Source: Histidinibacterium lentulum
GTDB taxonomy: Bacteria; Pseudomonadota; Alphaproteobacteria; Rhodobacterales; Rhodobacteraceae
NCBI RefSeq assembly: GCF_003789055.1
Contig: NZ_ML119093.1
Coordinates: 39,559 to 103,558, forward strand
Direction: 5' to 3'
DNA: 64,000 nucleotides
Shown here: positions 18,494 to 26,555 of the stretch, in pieces
Layout: each line of letters begins with the position of its first letter
Position numbering within the stretch: the stretch's first letter is position 1
Translations under genes and position numbers: made by a program
Notes under the pieces: model-generated
Seen by the model: only the letters and a program-made list of their open reading frames with translations
Database searches by the model: none
What the model was told of the DNA's origin: nothing

Positions 18494-19969
18494 TCAGGCG
18501 AAAGCGGTGACCGCGAGGATCAGCGCGCCGCCCGCCAGCGCCGCGGCGGCGCAGAGCGCGAGCGTCTTCGCCAGCACCTCGCCCTCCTTTCCGACGAGCC
18601 CCACGGTGGCCGAGCCTGCGATGATGTTGTGGGGCGCGACCACGTTGCCGATCGCCGAGCCGAAGCCCTGGGCCGCCGCCATGGCGACGGGGGAGAGCGA
18701 CAGGGAGGCGGCGACGCCGGTCTGGAACTCGGTGAAGAGAATGTTGGAGGCGGTGGCCGAGCCCGTCACGAAGGTGCCGAGCACGCCGATGAGCGGGGCG
18801 AGCAGCGGCCAGAGCGCGCCGGTGGCGGCGGCGGCCTCGGCCAGGGCGTCGATGAGACCGCCATGGACCATGACGCGGCTCAGGGCGAGCATCGCCAGAA
18901 GCGCCAGGGCCACGGGGACGAGGCGGGCGAGGGCGGCGGCGAGCGCCGGGGCGAGCGCCGCCCGGCGCCCGGTGGCGACGGCGCCGAGGGCGAGTCCGGC
19001 AAAGAGCAGCGTGCCCGGGTGATAGAGCGGCGCGAAGGCGCCGGAGAACCGCTCGCCGAGCGTCCAGCCGAGGGAGAGGCCGGAAAGGCCCTCCTGCAGG
19101 GGCGGGACGAGGCGGGTCGCGAGGACCAGGGCGAGGATCGCGCCGTAGGGCGCAAGGTCTCGGGCCAGCGGCGCGAGCGGGGGCGGGGCGGCGCCGGTGC
19201 GGCGGACCAGAAGGGCTGCGAAGACGGCGAGGCCGATGAGCGCGCCGCCGAGGCTCGGCAGTTCCGGGCCGGCGAGGCCCGCCAGGGCCACCGAGGGCAG
19301 CGCGAAACAGGCCCAGGCGAGGGCGGCCCAGCCGTAATCGCCCCGGGACAACGGCCCGTCCCCGGCGAGGCGCACCGTGACCAGCAGCAGAAGCGGGGAG
19401 ACCGCGGCATGCAGGAGCGCGGCACTGCCCGCCAGAGCCGTGGGGGAGAGACCGGTGAGGTCGATCTGCGCCAGCGTCGGCGTGCCCACGGCGCCGAAGG
19501 AGACGCCGGCGGCATGGCCCGTGAGTGCGAGCGTCACCGCGCGGACCGGCGGATAGCCGAGCCCCGCGAGCAGGGGGGCGGCGAGGGCCACGGGGGTGCC
19601 GAACCCCGCCGCGCCCTCCATGAAGAGGCCGAAGAACCAGGCGATGAGGATGGCCTGCAGCCGGCGGTCCGCGGTGAGCCCCGTCAGCGCGTCGCGGATG
19701 CGGTCGAGCGCCCCGGTGCGGCTCTGGAACTCGTAGAGCATCAGCGCCGGGAGCACGATCCAGAGGATCGTCGCCGTGGAATGAAGCGCCTCGGCCCCGG
19801 CGCCGGCGAGAGTCTCAGGGGCGCCGCTCGGAAGCGGCGCGAAGAGCGTGAGCGCGAGGATCAGCGCGGCCCCGAGGCCCAGCACCCCCGCCCGCGCGGC
19901 GGACCAGTGCAGCGCGCCCATGGCACCCAGCACCAGCGCCAGCGGAAGGGCCGCGGCCAGCGCCGTCAC
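18494..19969 (-). CDS. L-lactate permease (LldP/GlcA family)
   Basis: A 491-residue inner-membrane transporter with about 12 hydrophobic segments. GLFMEGAAGFGTPVALAAPLL and GTFVTGSATASNILFTEFQ are signatures of the lactate/glycolate permease family (PF02652). It should import L-lactate or glycolate with protons. No lactate dehydrogenase gene is nearby. The start is GTG at 19969. Upstream lies a 250-nt region with two strong hairpins. Confidence 0.93.
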   Translation of the reverse strand: MTALAAALPLALVLGAMGALHWSAARAGVLGLGAALILALTLFAPLPSGAPETLAGAGAEALHSTATILWIVLPALMLYEFQSRTGALDRIRDALTGLTADRRLQAILIAWFFGLFMEGAAGFGTPVALAAPLLAGLGYPPVRAVTLALTGHAAGVSFGAVGTPTLAQIDLTGLSPTALAGSAALLHAAVSPLLLLVTVRLAGDGPLSRGDYGWAALAWACFALPSVALAGLAGPELPSLGGALIGLAVFAALLVRRTGAAPPPLAPLARDLAPYGAILALVLATRLVPPLQEGLSGLSLGWTLGERFSGAFAPLYHPGTLLFAGLALGAVATGRRAALAPALAAALARLVPVALALLAMLALSRVMVHGGLIDALAEAAAATGALWPLLAPLIGVLGTFVTGSATASNILFTEFQTGVAASLSLSPVAMAAAQGFGSAIGNVVAPHNIIAGSATVGLVGKEGEVLAKTLALCAAAALAGGALILAVTAFA

Positions 19970-20054
19970 GCGGCGGCCCCGTGGCGCGCGCGACCGGCGG
20001 TCGGGGCCCCGAGGCCCTGCCTTTTTCTGGCCGGAAGTATCCCGGGGGGAGCGG

Positions 20055-20096
20055 CGAAAGCCCCCGGCTTTCGTCGCGGGGGGCAGCGCCCCCCGC
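20055..20096. repeat. Pair of GC-rich palindromic hairpins
   Basis: Two adjacent hairpins: CGAAAGCC/GGCTTTCG with a CCC loop (20055-20073), then GCGGGGGGC/GCCCCCCGC with an AGC loop (20076-20096). They lie between the DUF2927 gene and the lactate permease gene. Similar short-loop hairpins occur at 54593-54667, so they look like an intergenic palindromic repeat family rather than a single regulatory site. Confidence 0.5.
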
Positions 20097-20218
20097 AGCG
20101 CCCGGTCCCGCCGGAGGCGGGGCCGGGCTCCAGCCGGTGCGCCGAAGGCGCTCCGCCCAGGACCCGCGCCGCCGCGGGGCGCGCCGTGCGGCTGGCTGGC
20201 GACGGCCCGGCCATGGCC

Positions 20219-21199
20219 TCAGCTCGGCCCGCCCACCAGTTCCGAGGCGATCTGCCGGACGATGGGCCGGGCCTCGGGGGCGGTCATGCCGGGGGTCAGG
20301 CGGGGGTCGTAGAGCATCTTCAGCAGAAGCTCGTCATGGGTCGTCAGGAGGCCGAACTCCTCGTCGTCGTTGAAGATCGACGGACGGGCGAGGGGGCTGT
20401 CGTTGGCGAGGCCGAGGCCCTGGGCCAGTTCCTCGTGGATGCAGGACAGGCGCAGGAGATCCGGATGCTCGGCCCGGATCAGCGCGACGGCCTTGGTATA
20501 GACGGCCGAATTGCCGGGGCTGAAGGCCAGAACGAGGCAGAGCGTGCCGCGGTCGGGGGTCTGGAAGGCGCGGATCGAGGTGTCGCTGATCCCCGGCACC
20601 AGTTCGCGCAGGCGTGGCGCGATGCTCCGGCGGTCGTCCTCGGTCAGGATCAGGACGTGGAAATTCGGGTCGGTCTCGTCATAGATCATGGGATGGCCGC
20701 TGACCCGCGACAGGCGGCGCACGAAGGCCGCGACGTTGGCGCGGTCCTCGGCGCGCTGGGCCTCGGGCACGCGGGCGCCGAACTCCACGCCGAAGCGCAC
20801 CGTCTCCTCCCACCGGCGCAGAAAGCTCTCGGTGGTCTCGGCGCGGATGCTGGGGCCGTCGAAGACGTATTCGTCGAAGAGCGCGATCCGTTCGAAATTG
20901 CGCGCGAGCGTGGTGTCCGTGAACGGCGCGTCCGGCCCGCCCCCGTCGCGGCGCAGGAGGCCGCGCGAGAGCAGGTCCGTCTCGAGCCGCGCGTAGAAGA
21001 GCGACAGCGCCTCGCTTGCCGCCGAGGGCGCCTCGGCCCGCGATTGCGGGACGGGGCTGGTGTCCGGCGCCGTCGGGGGGCGCTCCGGGACGGGGGCCGA
21101 CACCTCCACCGGGGCCTCGCCGCATGCGGCCAGCCCGGCGAGAGCCGCGACCCCGAGGAGCCGCCGCAGGGAGCGGGGGAGGGCCGGCCCCCGTCTCAC
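20219..21199 (-). CDS. DUF2927 lipoprotein
   Basis: A 326-residue protein with a lipoprotein signal (lipobox LAGLAAC near residue 25) and a Pro-rich linker. The C-terminal half is DUF2927: RLSCIHEELAQGLGLANDS, PSIFNDDEEFGLLTTHDELLL and YDPRLTPGM. The HEELAQ motif resembles a zinc-protease HExxH-type helix, but catalysis has not been shown to my knowledge. The start GTG at 21199 overlaps the telA stop by 4 nt. A second DUF2927 protein lies at 47.9-49.3 kb. Confidence 0.87.
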   Translation of the reverse strand: MRRGPALPRSLRRLLGVAALAGLAACGEAPVEVSAPVPERPPTAPDTSPVPQSRAEAPSAASEALSLFYARLETDLLSRGLLRRDGGGPDAPFTDTTLARNFERIALFDEYVFDGPSIRAETTESFLRRWEETVRFGVEFGARVPEAQRAEDRANVAAFVRRLSRVSGHPMIYDETDPNFHVLILTEDDRRSIAPRLRELVPGISDTSIRAFQTPDRGTLCLVLAFSPGNSAVYTKAVALIRAEHPDLLRLSCIHEELAQGLGLANDSPLARPSIFNDDEEFGLLTTHDELLLKMLYDPRLTPGMTAPEARPIVRQIASELVGGPS

Positions 21200-22395
21200 A
21201 CGCCCTCGGCCTGGCCCACGGTCTCCCCGAGGCCCGTCTTTTTCGACTTCGCGGAGGCGAGCGTCTCCTTCAGCTCGGCCTCCATCTTCTGGAGGTCCGC
21301 CTCGGCCGCGGCCCGCTTCTTCTTGCCTTCGTCGGCGATCTGCAGGCTTTCGTTGATCGTGGCGATGAGGTTCTCGTTCGCGGCCTTCACCGCCTCGATG
21401 TCGAAGACGCCGCGCTCCATCTCCTCGCGGATCGTCCTGTTCGCCTGGCGCAGGTTCTCGGCATTGGCGGTCAGAAGCTCGTTCGTCAGGTCATTGGCGT
21501 CGCGGACGGCGCGGGCGGCCTCGGAGGAGCGCTGGATCGTCACCGCCTGGGCGAGCTGGGTCTCCCACAGCGGCACGGTGTTGATCAGCGTCGAGTTGAT
21601 CTTCGTCACCAGGCTCTTGTCGTTCTCCTGCACCAGCCGGATCGAGGGCAGGGACTGCATCGTCACCTGGCGCGTGAGCTTGAGGTCGTGGACCCGGCGT
21701 TCGAGATCGTCGCGGGCGGCGCGCAGGTCGCGCAGCTGCTGGGCCTTCATCACGCCCTGCTCCTCCGGCGCGGCCTGCACCTCGGCCTCCTTGGCGGGGA
21801 TCGTCGTGGCGTCGAGCTCGGCCAGCTTCTCCTCGCCCGCGGCGATGTAGAGCGCGAGCTCGTCGTAGAAGGCGAGGGTCTTGTCGTAGAGCAGGTCGAG
21901 GCTTTCAATGTCCTTCAGGAGGACATGCTCGTGCTTCAGCAGATCGTCGGTGATGCGGTCGATCTGGCCCTGCACCTCTTCGAACTTGGCCGCGAATTTC
22001 GCCGCCGGCGCGGAGCGGCCGAGGAGCTTTTCCCACCACGACAGTTTCCGGCGCACGTCGAGCTCGCTCATCGAGAAGCCGCGGATCGTGGTGACGATGT
22101 CGCGCAGGCTGTCGCCGGCGGGGCCCACGTCCTTGTTGCGGACACCCTGGAGCATCGACTGGCTGATCTCCTGCAGCTCGGCCTGCGCCGAGGAGCCGAA
22201 GGAGATGATCGAGTTCGTGTCCGACATGTCGATCTCGTTCATCCGCCGCCGGATTTCCTCGGCGGTGGGCGGATCGGCATCCTGGACGGTCACGAGGTCC
22301 GTCTTCGGTTCGGGAAGCACCACGGCTGTCACCTTTTCCACCTGAGCAAGCGCGGCCTGCGCTTCCTGCATGTTCCTGGCTGTCGTCTCGGACAT
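21196..22395 (-). CDS. telA: Toxic anion resistance protein TelA
   Basis: A 399-residue, mostly helical coiled-coil protein of the TelA family (PF05816), linked to tellurite and toxic-anion tolerance. Typical segments are FGSSAQAELQEISQSML, SWWEKLLGRSAP, LPSIRLVQENDKSLVTKINS and LWETQLAQAVTIQRS. It has no membrane segment. It lies directly downstream of an XpaC-family gene, the usual partner (as in the Bacillus yceG/yceH-type pair), and overlaps the DUF2927 gene. A separate tellurite locus (trgAB-cysK) lies at 52.9-55.8 kb. Confidence 0.92.
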   Translation of the reverse strand: MSETTARNMQEAQAALAQVEKVTAVVLPEPKTDLVTVQDADPPTAEEIRRRMNEIDMSDTNSIISFGSSAQAELQEISQSMLQGVRNKDVGPAGDSLRDIVTTIRGFSMSELDVRRKLSWWEKLLGRSAPAAKFAAKFEEVQGQIDRITDDLLKHEHVLLKDIESLDLLYDKTLAFYDELALYIAAGEEKLAELDATTIPAKEAEVQAAPEEQGVMKAQQLRDLRAARDDLERRVHDLKLTRQVTMQSLPSIRLVQENDKSLVTKINSTLINTVPLWETQLAQAVTIQRSSEAARAVRDANDLTNELLTANAENLRQANRTIREEMERGVFDIEAVKAANENLIATINESLQIADEGKKKRAAAEADLQKMEAELKETLASAKSKKTGLGETVGQAEGV

Positions 22396-22451
22396 TGCCG
22401 TCCCCCTGTCTATGTTCCCTCGTTAATTTCCGCCCCGGGTCCCGGGCCCTG

Positions 22452-23342
22452 TCACAGCCCTTCCCGGTGCAGCCTGTCGCGCAGGACCTTGATCTCGATA
22501 TCCATGTCGCTGCGGTCGTCGAGCATCATCTTCTCCGTGCGTTTCGCGAAGTTTTCCTGAAGGTCCTCGAGCAGCGCCTCGTAGCTGGCCCGGGCCTCGG
22601 GATCGGGCTTGCGGTTCCAGAGTTCCACGAACTTCACCGTCGCGTCACGAGCGCCCATCAGGTAGACGCCGAGATACTTGCGCGCGCCGGTGAGGTCGCG
22701 CGGATCGGATTCCACCGTGCGGATCATGCCGCGGGCGGCCGAAATGAACTCCGCCACCCGGTCGTGGAGCGCGCGGGCGTCGGTGGTGCGGATCTGCGCC
22801 CAGATCGTGTCGAGATAGGCCTCGGCCTCGTCCACCACCCTGGCCACGCGATCGGACTGGAACTGGTCCACGCCCTCGAGGCGCTTGTCCTTTAGGGGGT
22901 CGATGCCGAAGGCCGCGAGATGCAGGACCCCGGCGGCGATGCCGTAGAGGCCCGAGCCGGCGAGGCCGGTCTCGCCGGTCCAGGCGGCGATGGCGATGCC
23001 CGTCCCGGTCAGGGCGGACCCGAAGATCTTGCGCGGGATCGCCGGACGCCGGGCCACGGGCCGCGCGTCATAGGCGGCCTCGGCGCGCATGCCCTCGCGG
23101 GTGAGCCAGGCGGCGAGCATCAGGATGCCCGCGCCGACGAGCCCCGCGAGCAGGGCGGCGGGCGGGGCGAACAGCGAGGTGACCGCGAGCACGACGGGCG
23201 GCACGAACATCAGCCCGGCCTTGGCGCCCGCGCCCGCGTCGAGCCGCGCCTCGTTCAGCGGCGCGGGCGCCGGACGGGGGGTGTTCGTCCCGCCCCCGGA
23301 CGTGGTGCCGGGGCTGTATTTCCCGCCGAACCGCTGCGACAT
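22452..23342 (-). CDS. XpaC-family protein (5-bromo-4-chloroindolyl phosphate hydrolysis family)
   Basis: A 296-residue protein with two or three hydrophobic segments between about residues 45 and 140, followed by a helical cytoplasmic domain. The region from VDQFQSDRVARVVDEAEAYL to the C-terminus matches the XpaC family that pairs with TelA. The name comes from an early X-phos screen and does not show phosphatase activity. Its ATG shares one base with the stop of the small upstream gene (TGATG), and telA follows 56 nt later. Confidence 0.82.
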   Translation of the reverse strand: MSQRFGGKYSPGTTSGGGTNTPRPAPAPLNEARLDAGAGAKAGLMFVPPVVLAVTSLFAPPAALLAGLVGAGILMLAAWLTREGMRAEAAYDARPVARRPAIPRKIFGSALTGTGIAIAAWTGETGLAGSGLYGIAAGVLHLAAFGIDPLKDKRLEGVDQFQSDRVARVVDEAEAYLDTIWAQIRTTDARALHDRVAEFISAARGMIRTVESDPRDLTGARKYLGVYLMGARDATVKFVELWNRKPDPEARASYEALLEDLQENFAKRTEKMMLDDRSDMDIEIKVLRDRLHREGL

Positions 23343-23563
23343 CAGGCGCCCCCGATGAGCCCGCTGGTCACGCCGAGCGCGAGAACGAAGAGCAGCACAT
23401 AGGCGATTGCGCGGATGGTGTCAGGCATCGGGCCCTCCAGGGTGGCGGCAGGCTGACGGGACCGCGCCCGGGGCAGGGGCCGCGGGCGGACCGCATCGGT
23501 CACGACCTGCACCGCGATCACCGCGGCGCTGATCAGGAGGAGGGCCAGAATCAGGCGTGTCAT
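23342..23563 (-). CDS. Small two-helix membrane protein
   Basis: A 73-residue protein with two hydrophobic segments, at about residues 3-22 and 50-70, separated by a basic loop. I do not recognise a family. GGTGAG precedes the ATG and the stop overlaps the XpaC start by one base, which supports real translation and an operon of this gene with xpaC-telA-DUF2927. Confidence 0.6.
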   Translation of the reverse strand: MTRLILALLLISAAVIAVQVVTDAVRPRPLPRARSRQPAATLEGPMPDTIRAIAYVLLFVLALGVTSGLIGGA

Positions 23564-23630
23564 GGGCGCTCACCTTGCCGTCTCCCCAGAGGATAGGTGC
23601 GACGCCCCCCGATTGCGAGGGGCGATGCCG

Positions 23631-23652
23631 CCATGCGACGCGCGTCGCATGG
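23631..23652. promoter_or_regulatory. 22-bp perfect palindrome upstream of the telA operon
   Basis: A perfect inverted repeat with arms CCATGCGACGC and GCGTCGCATGG and no spacer. It lies 68 nt upstream of the first gene of the small-protein/xpaC/telA run and 106 nt after the rluB stop. It may be an operator for the operon or a terminator stem for rluB; the absence of a loop favours a protein-binding site. Confidence 0.45.
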
Positions 23653-23757
23653 GCGCGCGGGGAGGCGGGGCGCGGCAGATCCGGCGGGGCTGGGCGGTCA
23701 TGGCGTTCCGGCGAAAGGACGCGGCCAGATTGCACGGGCCTGACCCAGGGGCAAGTC

Positions 23758-24696
23758 TCAACCCCGGCGGCGGGGCGGGCCCTTTCCGGGTCCCGGGCCG
23801 GGCCGGACGGGCCTCGCGCCCGGTTTCTGCCCGGGGCGCCCCGCGGGCTTCGTGCCCCTGCCGGGAGGCGTCGCCGCGGCTTTCGTTCCGGCCTTCGCGG
23901 CAGAGCGGCCTCCGGACCGTGGTCCGCCCTTGCCGGCGCGGGCCGGGCGCTCCGGCGGCGGTTCGCCATCGAGGCCGAGCTGGTCGCGCAGGACCCTGCG
24001 GCGGACCTCCTCCACCGCGCCGGGCTTGAGATTGCCCAGCTGGAACGGGCCGTAGGCGATGCGGATCAGACGGTTCACGGTGACGCCCACCGCCTCCATG
24101 GCGCGGCGGATCTCGCGGTTCCTGCCCTCGCGCAGGCTGACGGTGAGCCAGGCGTTGCGGCCCTGCTCGCGGTCGAGCGTGACCAGCATGGGCTGGTAGC
24201 GGATGCCCTCCACCTCGATGCCGGCGCGCAGACGCTCGAGCGCCTCGAGCTGCGGAGGGGGATGGCAGCGCACCCTGTAGCGGCGCAGCCAGCCGGTCTC
24301 GGGCAGCTCCAGCCGCCGCTTGATGGCGCCGTCGTTGGTGAGCAGCAGGAGCCCCTCGGAGGTTAGGTCGAGCCGGCCCACGGACACCACCCGCGGCATG
24401 TCCTCGGGCAGGTCGTCGAACACCGTGGGCCGGCCCTTCTCGTCGGCGGTGGTGGTCACGAGGCCCACGGGCTTGTGATAGAGCCAGAGCCGGGGCGGCT
24501 CCGCCTCGGCCACGGGCGCGCCATCGACCGCGATGCGGTCGCGCGGACCCACGTCGAGGGCGGGGCTGTCGATGACCTTGCCGTTCACCGCCACGCGGCC
24601 CGCGGCGATCATGCGCTCCACCTCGCGCCGGGACGCCACGCCCCGCCGCGCCAGCACCTTGGCGATCCGCTCGCCGGTTTTCCCGCTGTCACTCAT
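23758..24696 (-). CDS. rluB: 23S rRNA pseudouridine synthase (RluB/RsuA family)
   Basis: A 312-residue enzyme that isomerises a uridine in ribosomal RNA. An S4 domain (about residues 8-55, [21 protein letters not shown]) is followed by the catalytic domain, with the nucleophilic Asp in [18 protein letters not shown], then [10 protein letters not shown] and [13 protein letters not shown] basic, Gly/Pro/Lys-rich tail of about 75 residues (from about 240) is disordered and probably binds RNA. RluB is the best guess within the family from length and tail; RluE, RluF and RsuA are less likely. Confidence 0.9.
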   Translation of the reverse strand: MSDSGKTGERIAKVLARRGVASRREVERMIAAGRVAVNGKVIDSPALDVGPRDRIAVDGAPVAEAEPPRLWLYHKPVGLVTTTADEKGRPTVFDDLPEDMPRVVSVGRLDLTSEGLLLLTNDGAIKRRLELPETGWLRRYRVRCHPPPQLEALERLRAGIEVEGIRYQPMLVTLDREQGRNAWLTVSLREGRNREIRRAMEAVGVTVNRLIRIAYGPFQLGNLKPGAVEEVRRRVLRDQLGLDGEPPPERPARAGKGGPRSGGRSAAKAGTKAAATPPGRGTKPAGRPGQKPGARPVRPGPGPGKGPPRRRG

Positions 24697-25190
24697 GGCA
24701 CCCGCCTTACGGCCCCGGGGGACCCGACGCCAGCCCCGGGGCTCGCCGGGTATCCGTCGGCCGGTCCTGCGCCCTCGACCTTTGCGGCCCGGACCGCCCG
24801 CCGGGTATCGCGTTCCGGCCCCGGCGACCGCCTCGACCGTGACTCAAAAGGCGCAAGGCATCACGGAAACCGCCGGCACCGTCTCGCGACCCAGGTCGGG
24901 CAGGGCCGAGATGGCGGCCTTGCCGGCGGCACCGGGCTTCTGAAAACGGCAGGGATTTTGCGATTCATTCGATGCCGCAGCACAAGATCCTGCAATCCGA
25001 TCCCCGTCGATCATCGAAATTCTCAGACAGATATCTTTCGAGACGTTCCTGCGAATTATTCGAGACTCGGCGGTTCCGAAGGAGTTGTTGATAACTGACG
25101 CTGGGGCGCGCAAACGAAGACGACAGGGCGGCCAATTGGTCGCTGAACAGTATTCACGCCGAACCAGAGAAGCAGAAAGTCCTCGAGCCC
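24697..25190. promoter_or_regulatory. Long AT-richer intergenic region upstream of the curli/holdfast-like operon
   Basis: No convincing gene. The right half (about 24940-25190) is clearly less GC-rich than the surroundings. It contains two direct copies of TTCGAGAC at 25037-25044 and 25059-25066, with a 22-bp repeat period, that is two helical turns. This is what a dimeric or paired regulator would need. I infer that the promoter of the lipoprotein-HfaA-HfaB operon lies here. The candidates for binding are the NarL-type regulators encoded downstream. Confidence 0.5.
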
Positions 25191-25866
25191 ATGACCCGAT
25201 CCTACTTGAATACGACGCGCATGGTATTGGCTGTCGGAATAACCGTGTCTCTCGCCGCCTGTCAGCCCGACGTCGCATCCACGATGGTGTGCTGGGAGGA
25301 GCAGACCTTTCCGAGGTCGGGCGGGGTCGTCGACAAGGTGCCGACCTCGGTCAGGACGGTCTGCGCGCCGGTCGAGACGCAGGTTCCGGTTACGCCCGTC
25401 GCCGCCGTCGCCTCGGACAGCGACCGCAGGAGCGGCCGGGCCAGCGAGGGCGCTCCGGCGCGGAACTCGGACCGCAGCACCAGGGACCGTGGCGGCGAGA
25501 GCGCCGGGGCAACGGCCAGCAGCGGTCCTCGTGGCGCGGCGGCGTCAAGCGGAGGCAGGGGCGGAGCCGCGGCCTCCAGCGGGCCGGGTGGCGCCGCGGC
25601 CTCCGGCGGCGGGGCGTCGGCGGTGAGCGGGCGGGGGGGGCACATCGGCCTCCAGCAGCGGTAACGGCGGCGCGGCGGCGAGCAGCGGACCCGGCGGAAC
25701 CTCGGCCGCAGGAGGCGGGTCCGCCGCCAGCAGCGGCAAGGGAGGCACCTCCGCGGCAGGGGGCGGCGCTGCTGCGGCGAGCGGTCCCGGGGGCGTCTCC
25801 GCGGCGTCCGGAAGCGGCGTGGCCGTCAGCGGTCCCGGCGGCGTCTCCGCCGCCTCCGGCAATTGA
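25191..25866 (+). pseudogene. Gly/Ser/Ala-repeat lipoprotein, frameshifted at a G8 tract (possible phase-variable gene)
   Basis: The frame from the ATG at 25191 encodes a lipoprotein signal with lipobox LAAC (Cys24), a Cys-containing head (about residues 25-75) and Gly/Ser/Ala repeats such as GGAAASSGPGG. It stops at 25664, 24 nt after eight G residues (25633-25640). In the next frame the same repeat style continues (GGAAASSGPGGTSAAGGG) to a TGA at 25864-25866. Seven or ten Gs would give one 224-residue protein. This may be slippage-based switching, a true mutation or a sequencing error. The next gene begins 8 nt after the distal stop, so the distal frame fits the operon better. The function is unknown; I infer a surface lipoprotein of the adjacent CsgG-type system. 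Confidence 0.75.
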
Positions 25867-25874
25867 GACGGAAG

Positions 25875-26462
25875 ATGGCGGTCACTGGAATGCGGCAGGT
25901 GGCAGGGCGGAGTCGTTCGGCGCGGGTCGTGATCGGGGCGGCGGTTCTCCTGTCGGTCCAGACCCCGGCCATGGCCCAGAACTTCGCCAGTCCCGGGGCG
26001 AACTGGTCCTCGTCCTGGGGGTTTGCATCGCCGGCGGATCGGAGCCTGTCGCTGCAACAGGCGCAGGCGATCCGGCAGGCACAGATGGAGCCGCAGCCGG
26101 GAACGCTCGTGACGAACACGACCAACAACACGACCTACAACAACATCAACAACGACAGCCGGTCGAACTACCAGGAAGTGCTCGGCGATACGCTCGATCT
26201 CGGGTCGGTCGATTTCCAGCTCAACGGCGACCGGATCGGCCAGAACACGAACGCGATCGGCTCGATGAACACCGGGACCACGAATGTCGAGGTGAACGGT
26301 AATTCCAACGAGATCATAGCGACCAATGCGGCGGAGAACGAAGGCTGCATCGACGGGGCAATCGAGCAGAATTCGGCGGGTTTCAGTTCCATGGCCTCGC
26401 CGTCGGGAATCGACATCAGCAGCAGAATGGGCGGGCGCGCGAAGCACTGCGTCCGGCGCTAG
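25875..26462 (+). CDS. Secreted Asn/Gly-rich protein, HfaA/curlin-like
   Basis: A 195-residue exported protein. A basic N-region and hydrophobic core end at TPAMAQ (about residue 37). The mature part has an Asn/Thr-rich segment (NTTNNTTYNNINND) and then IGQNTNAIGSMNTGTTNVEV and GNSNEIIATNAAENEGC, which resemble the Q-G-N pattern of curlin-type beta repeats and the HfaA holdfast-anchor protein of Caulobacter. It lies just upstream of a CsgG/HfaB-family gene, the same order as hfaA-hfaB. Two Cys residues (GCIDG and KHCVRR) could form a disulfide. I infer an amyloid-like or anchor subunit exported by the neighbouring pore; the family call is not certain. ATG at 25875 is preferred over an upstream TTG. 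Confidence 0.65.
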   Translation: MAVTGMRQVAGRSRSARVVIGAAVLLSVQTPAMAQNFASPGANWSSSWGFASPADRSLSLQQAQAIRQAQMEPQPGTLVTNTTNNTTYNNINNDSRSNYQEVLGDTLDLGSVDFQLNGDRIGQNTNAIGSMNTGTTNVEVNGNSNEIIATNAAENEGCIDGAIEQNSAGFSSMASPSGIDISSRMGGRAKHCVRR

Positions 26463-26555
26463 GAAGGACACCGGGAAATACGGAACGAATTCGAGGTAAG
26501 GCAGAAGCGGTCAATAACCGGACGGGAATGAACCCGCCATTCGGAGCAGTTCAAC

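Noticed and set aside
18629..21850. A 1073-codon plus-strand open frame
   Set aside because: It is antisense to lactate permease, DUF2927 and telA. Its composition (Gly/Arg/Glu/Ala-rich, no motif) is what an antisense frame of GC-rich genes gives.
24844..25278. A 144-codon minus-strand frame in the upstream region of the export operon
   Set aside because: Arg/Ser-rich with no motif, overlaps the lipoprotein start on the other strand, and has no ribosome-binding site.
25633..25664. Programmed ribosomal frameshifting at the G8 tract
   Set aside because: Possible in principle, but no slippery heptamer of known type or downstream pseudoknot was identified. Slippage-based variation or sequence error is simpler.
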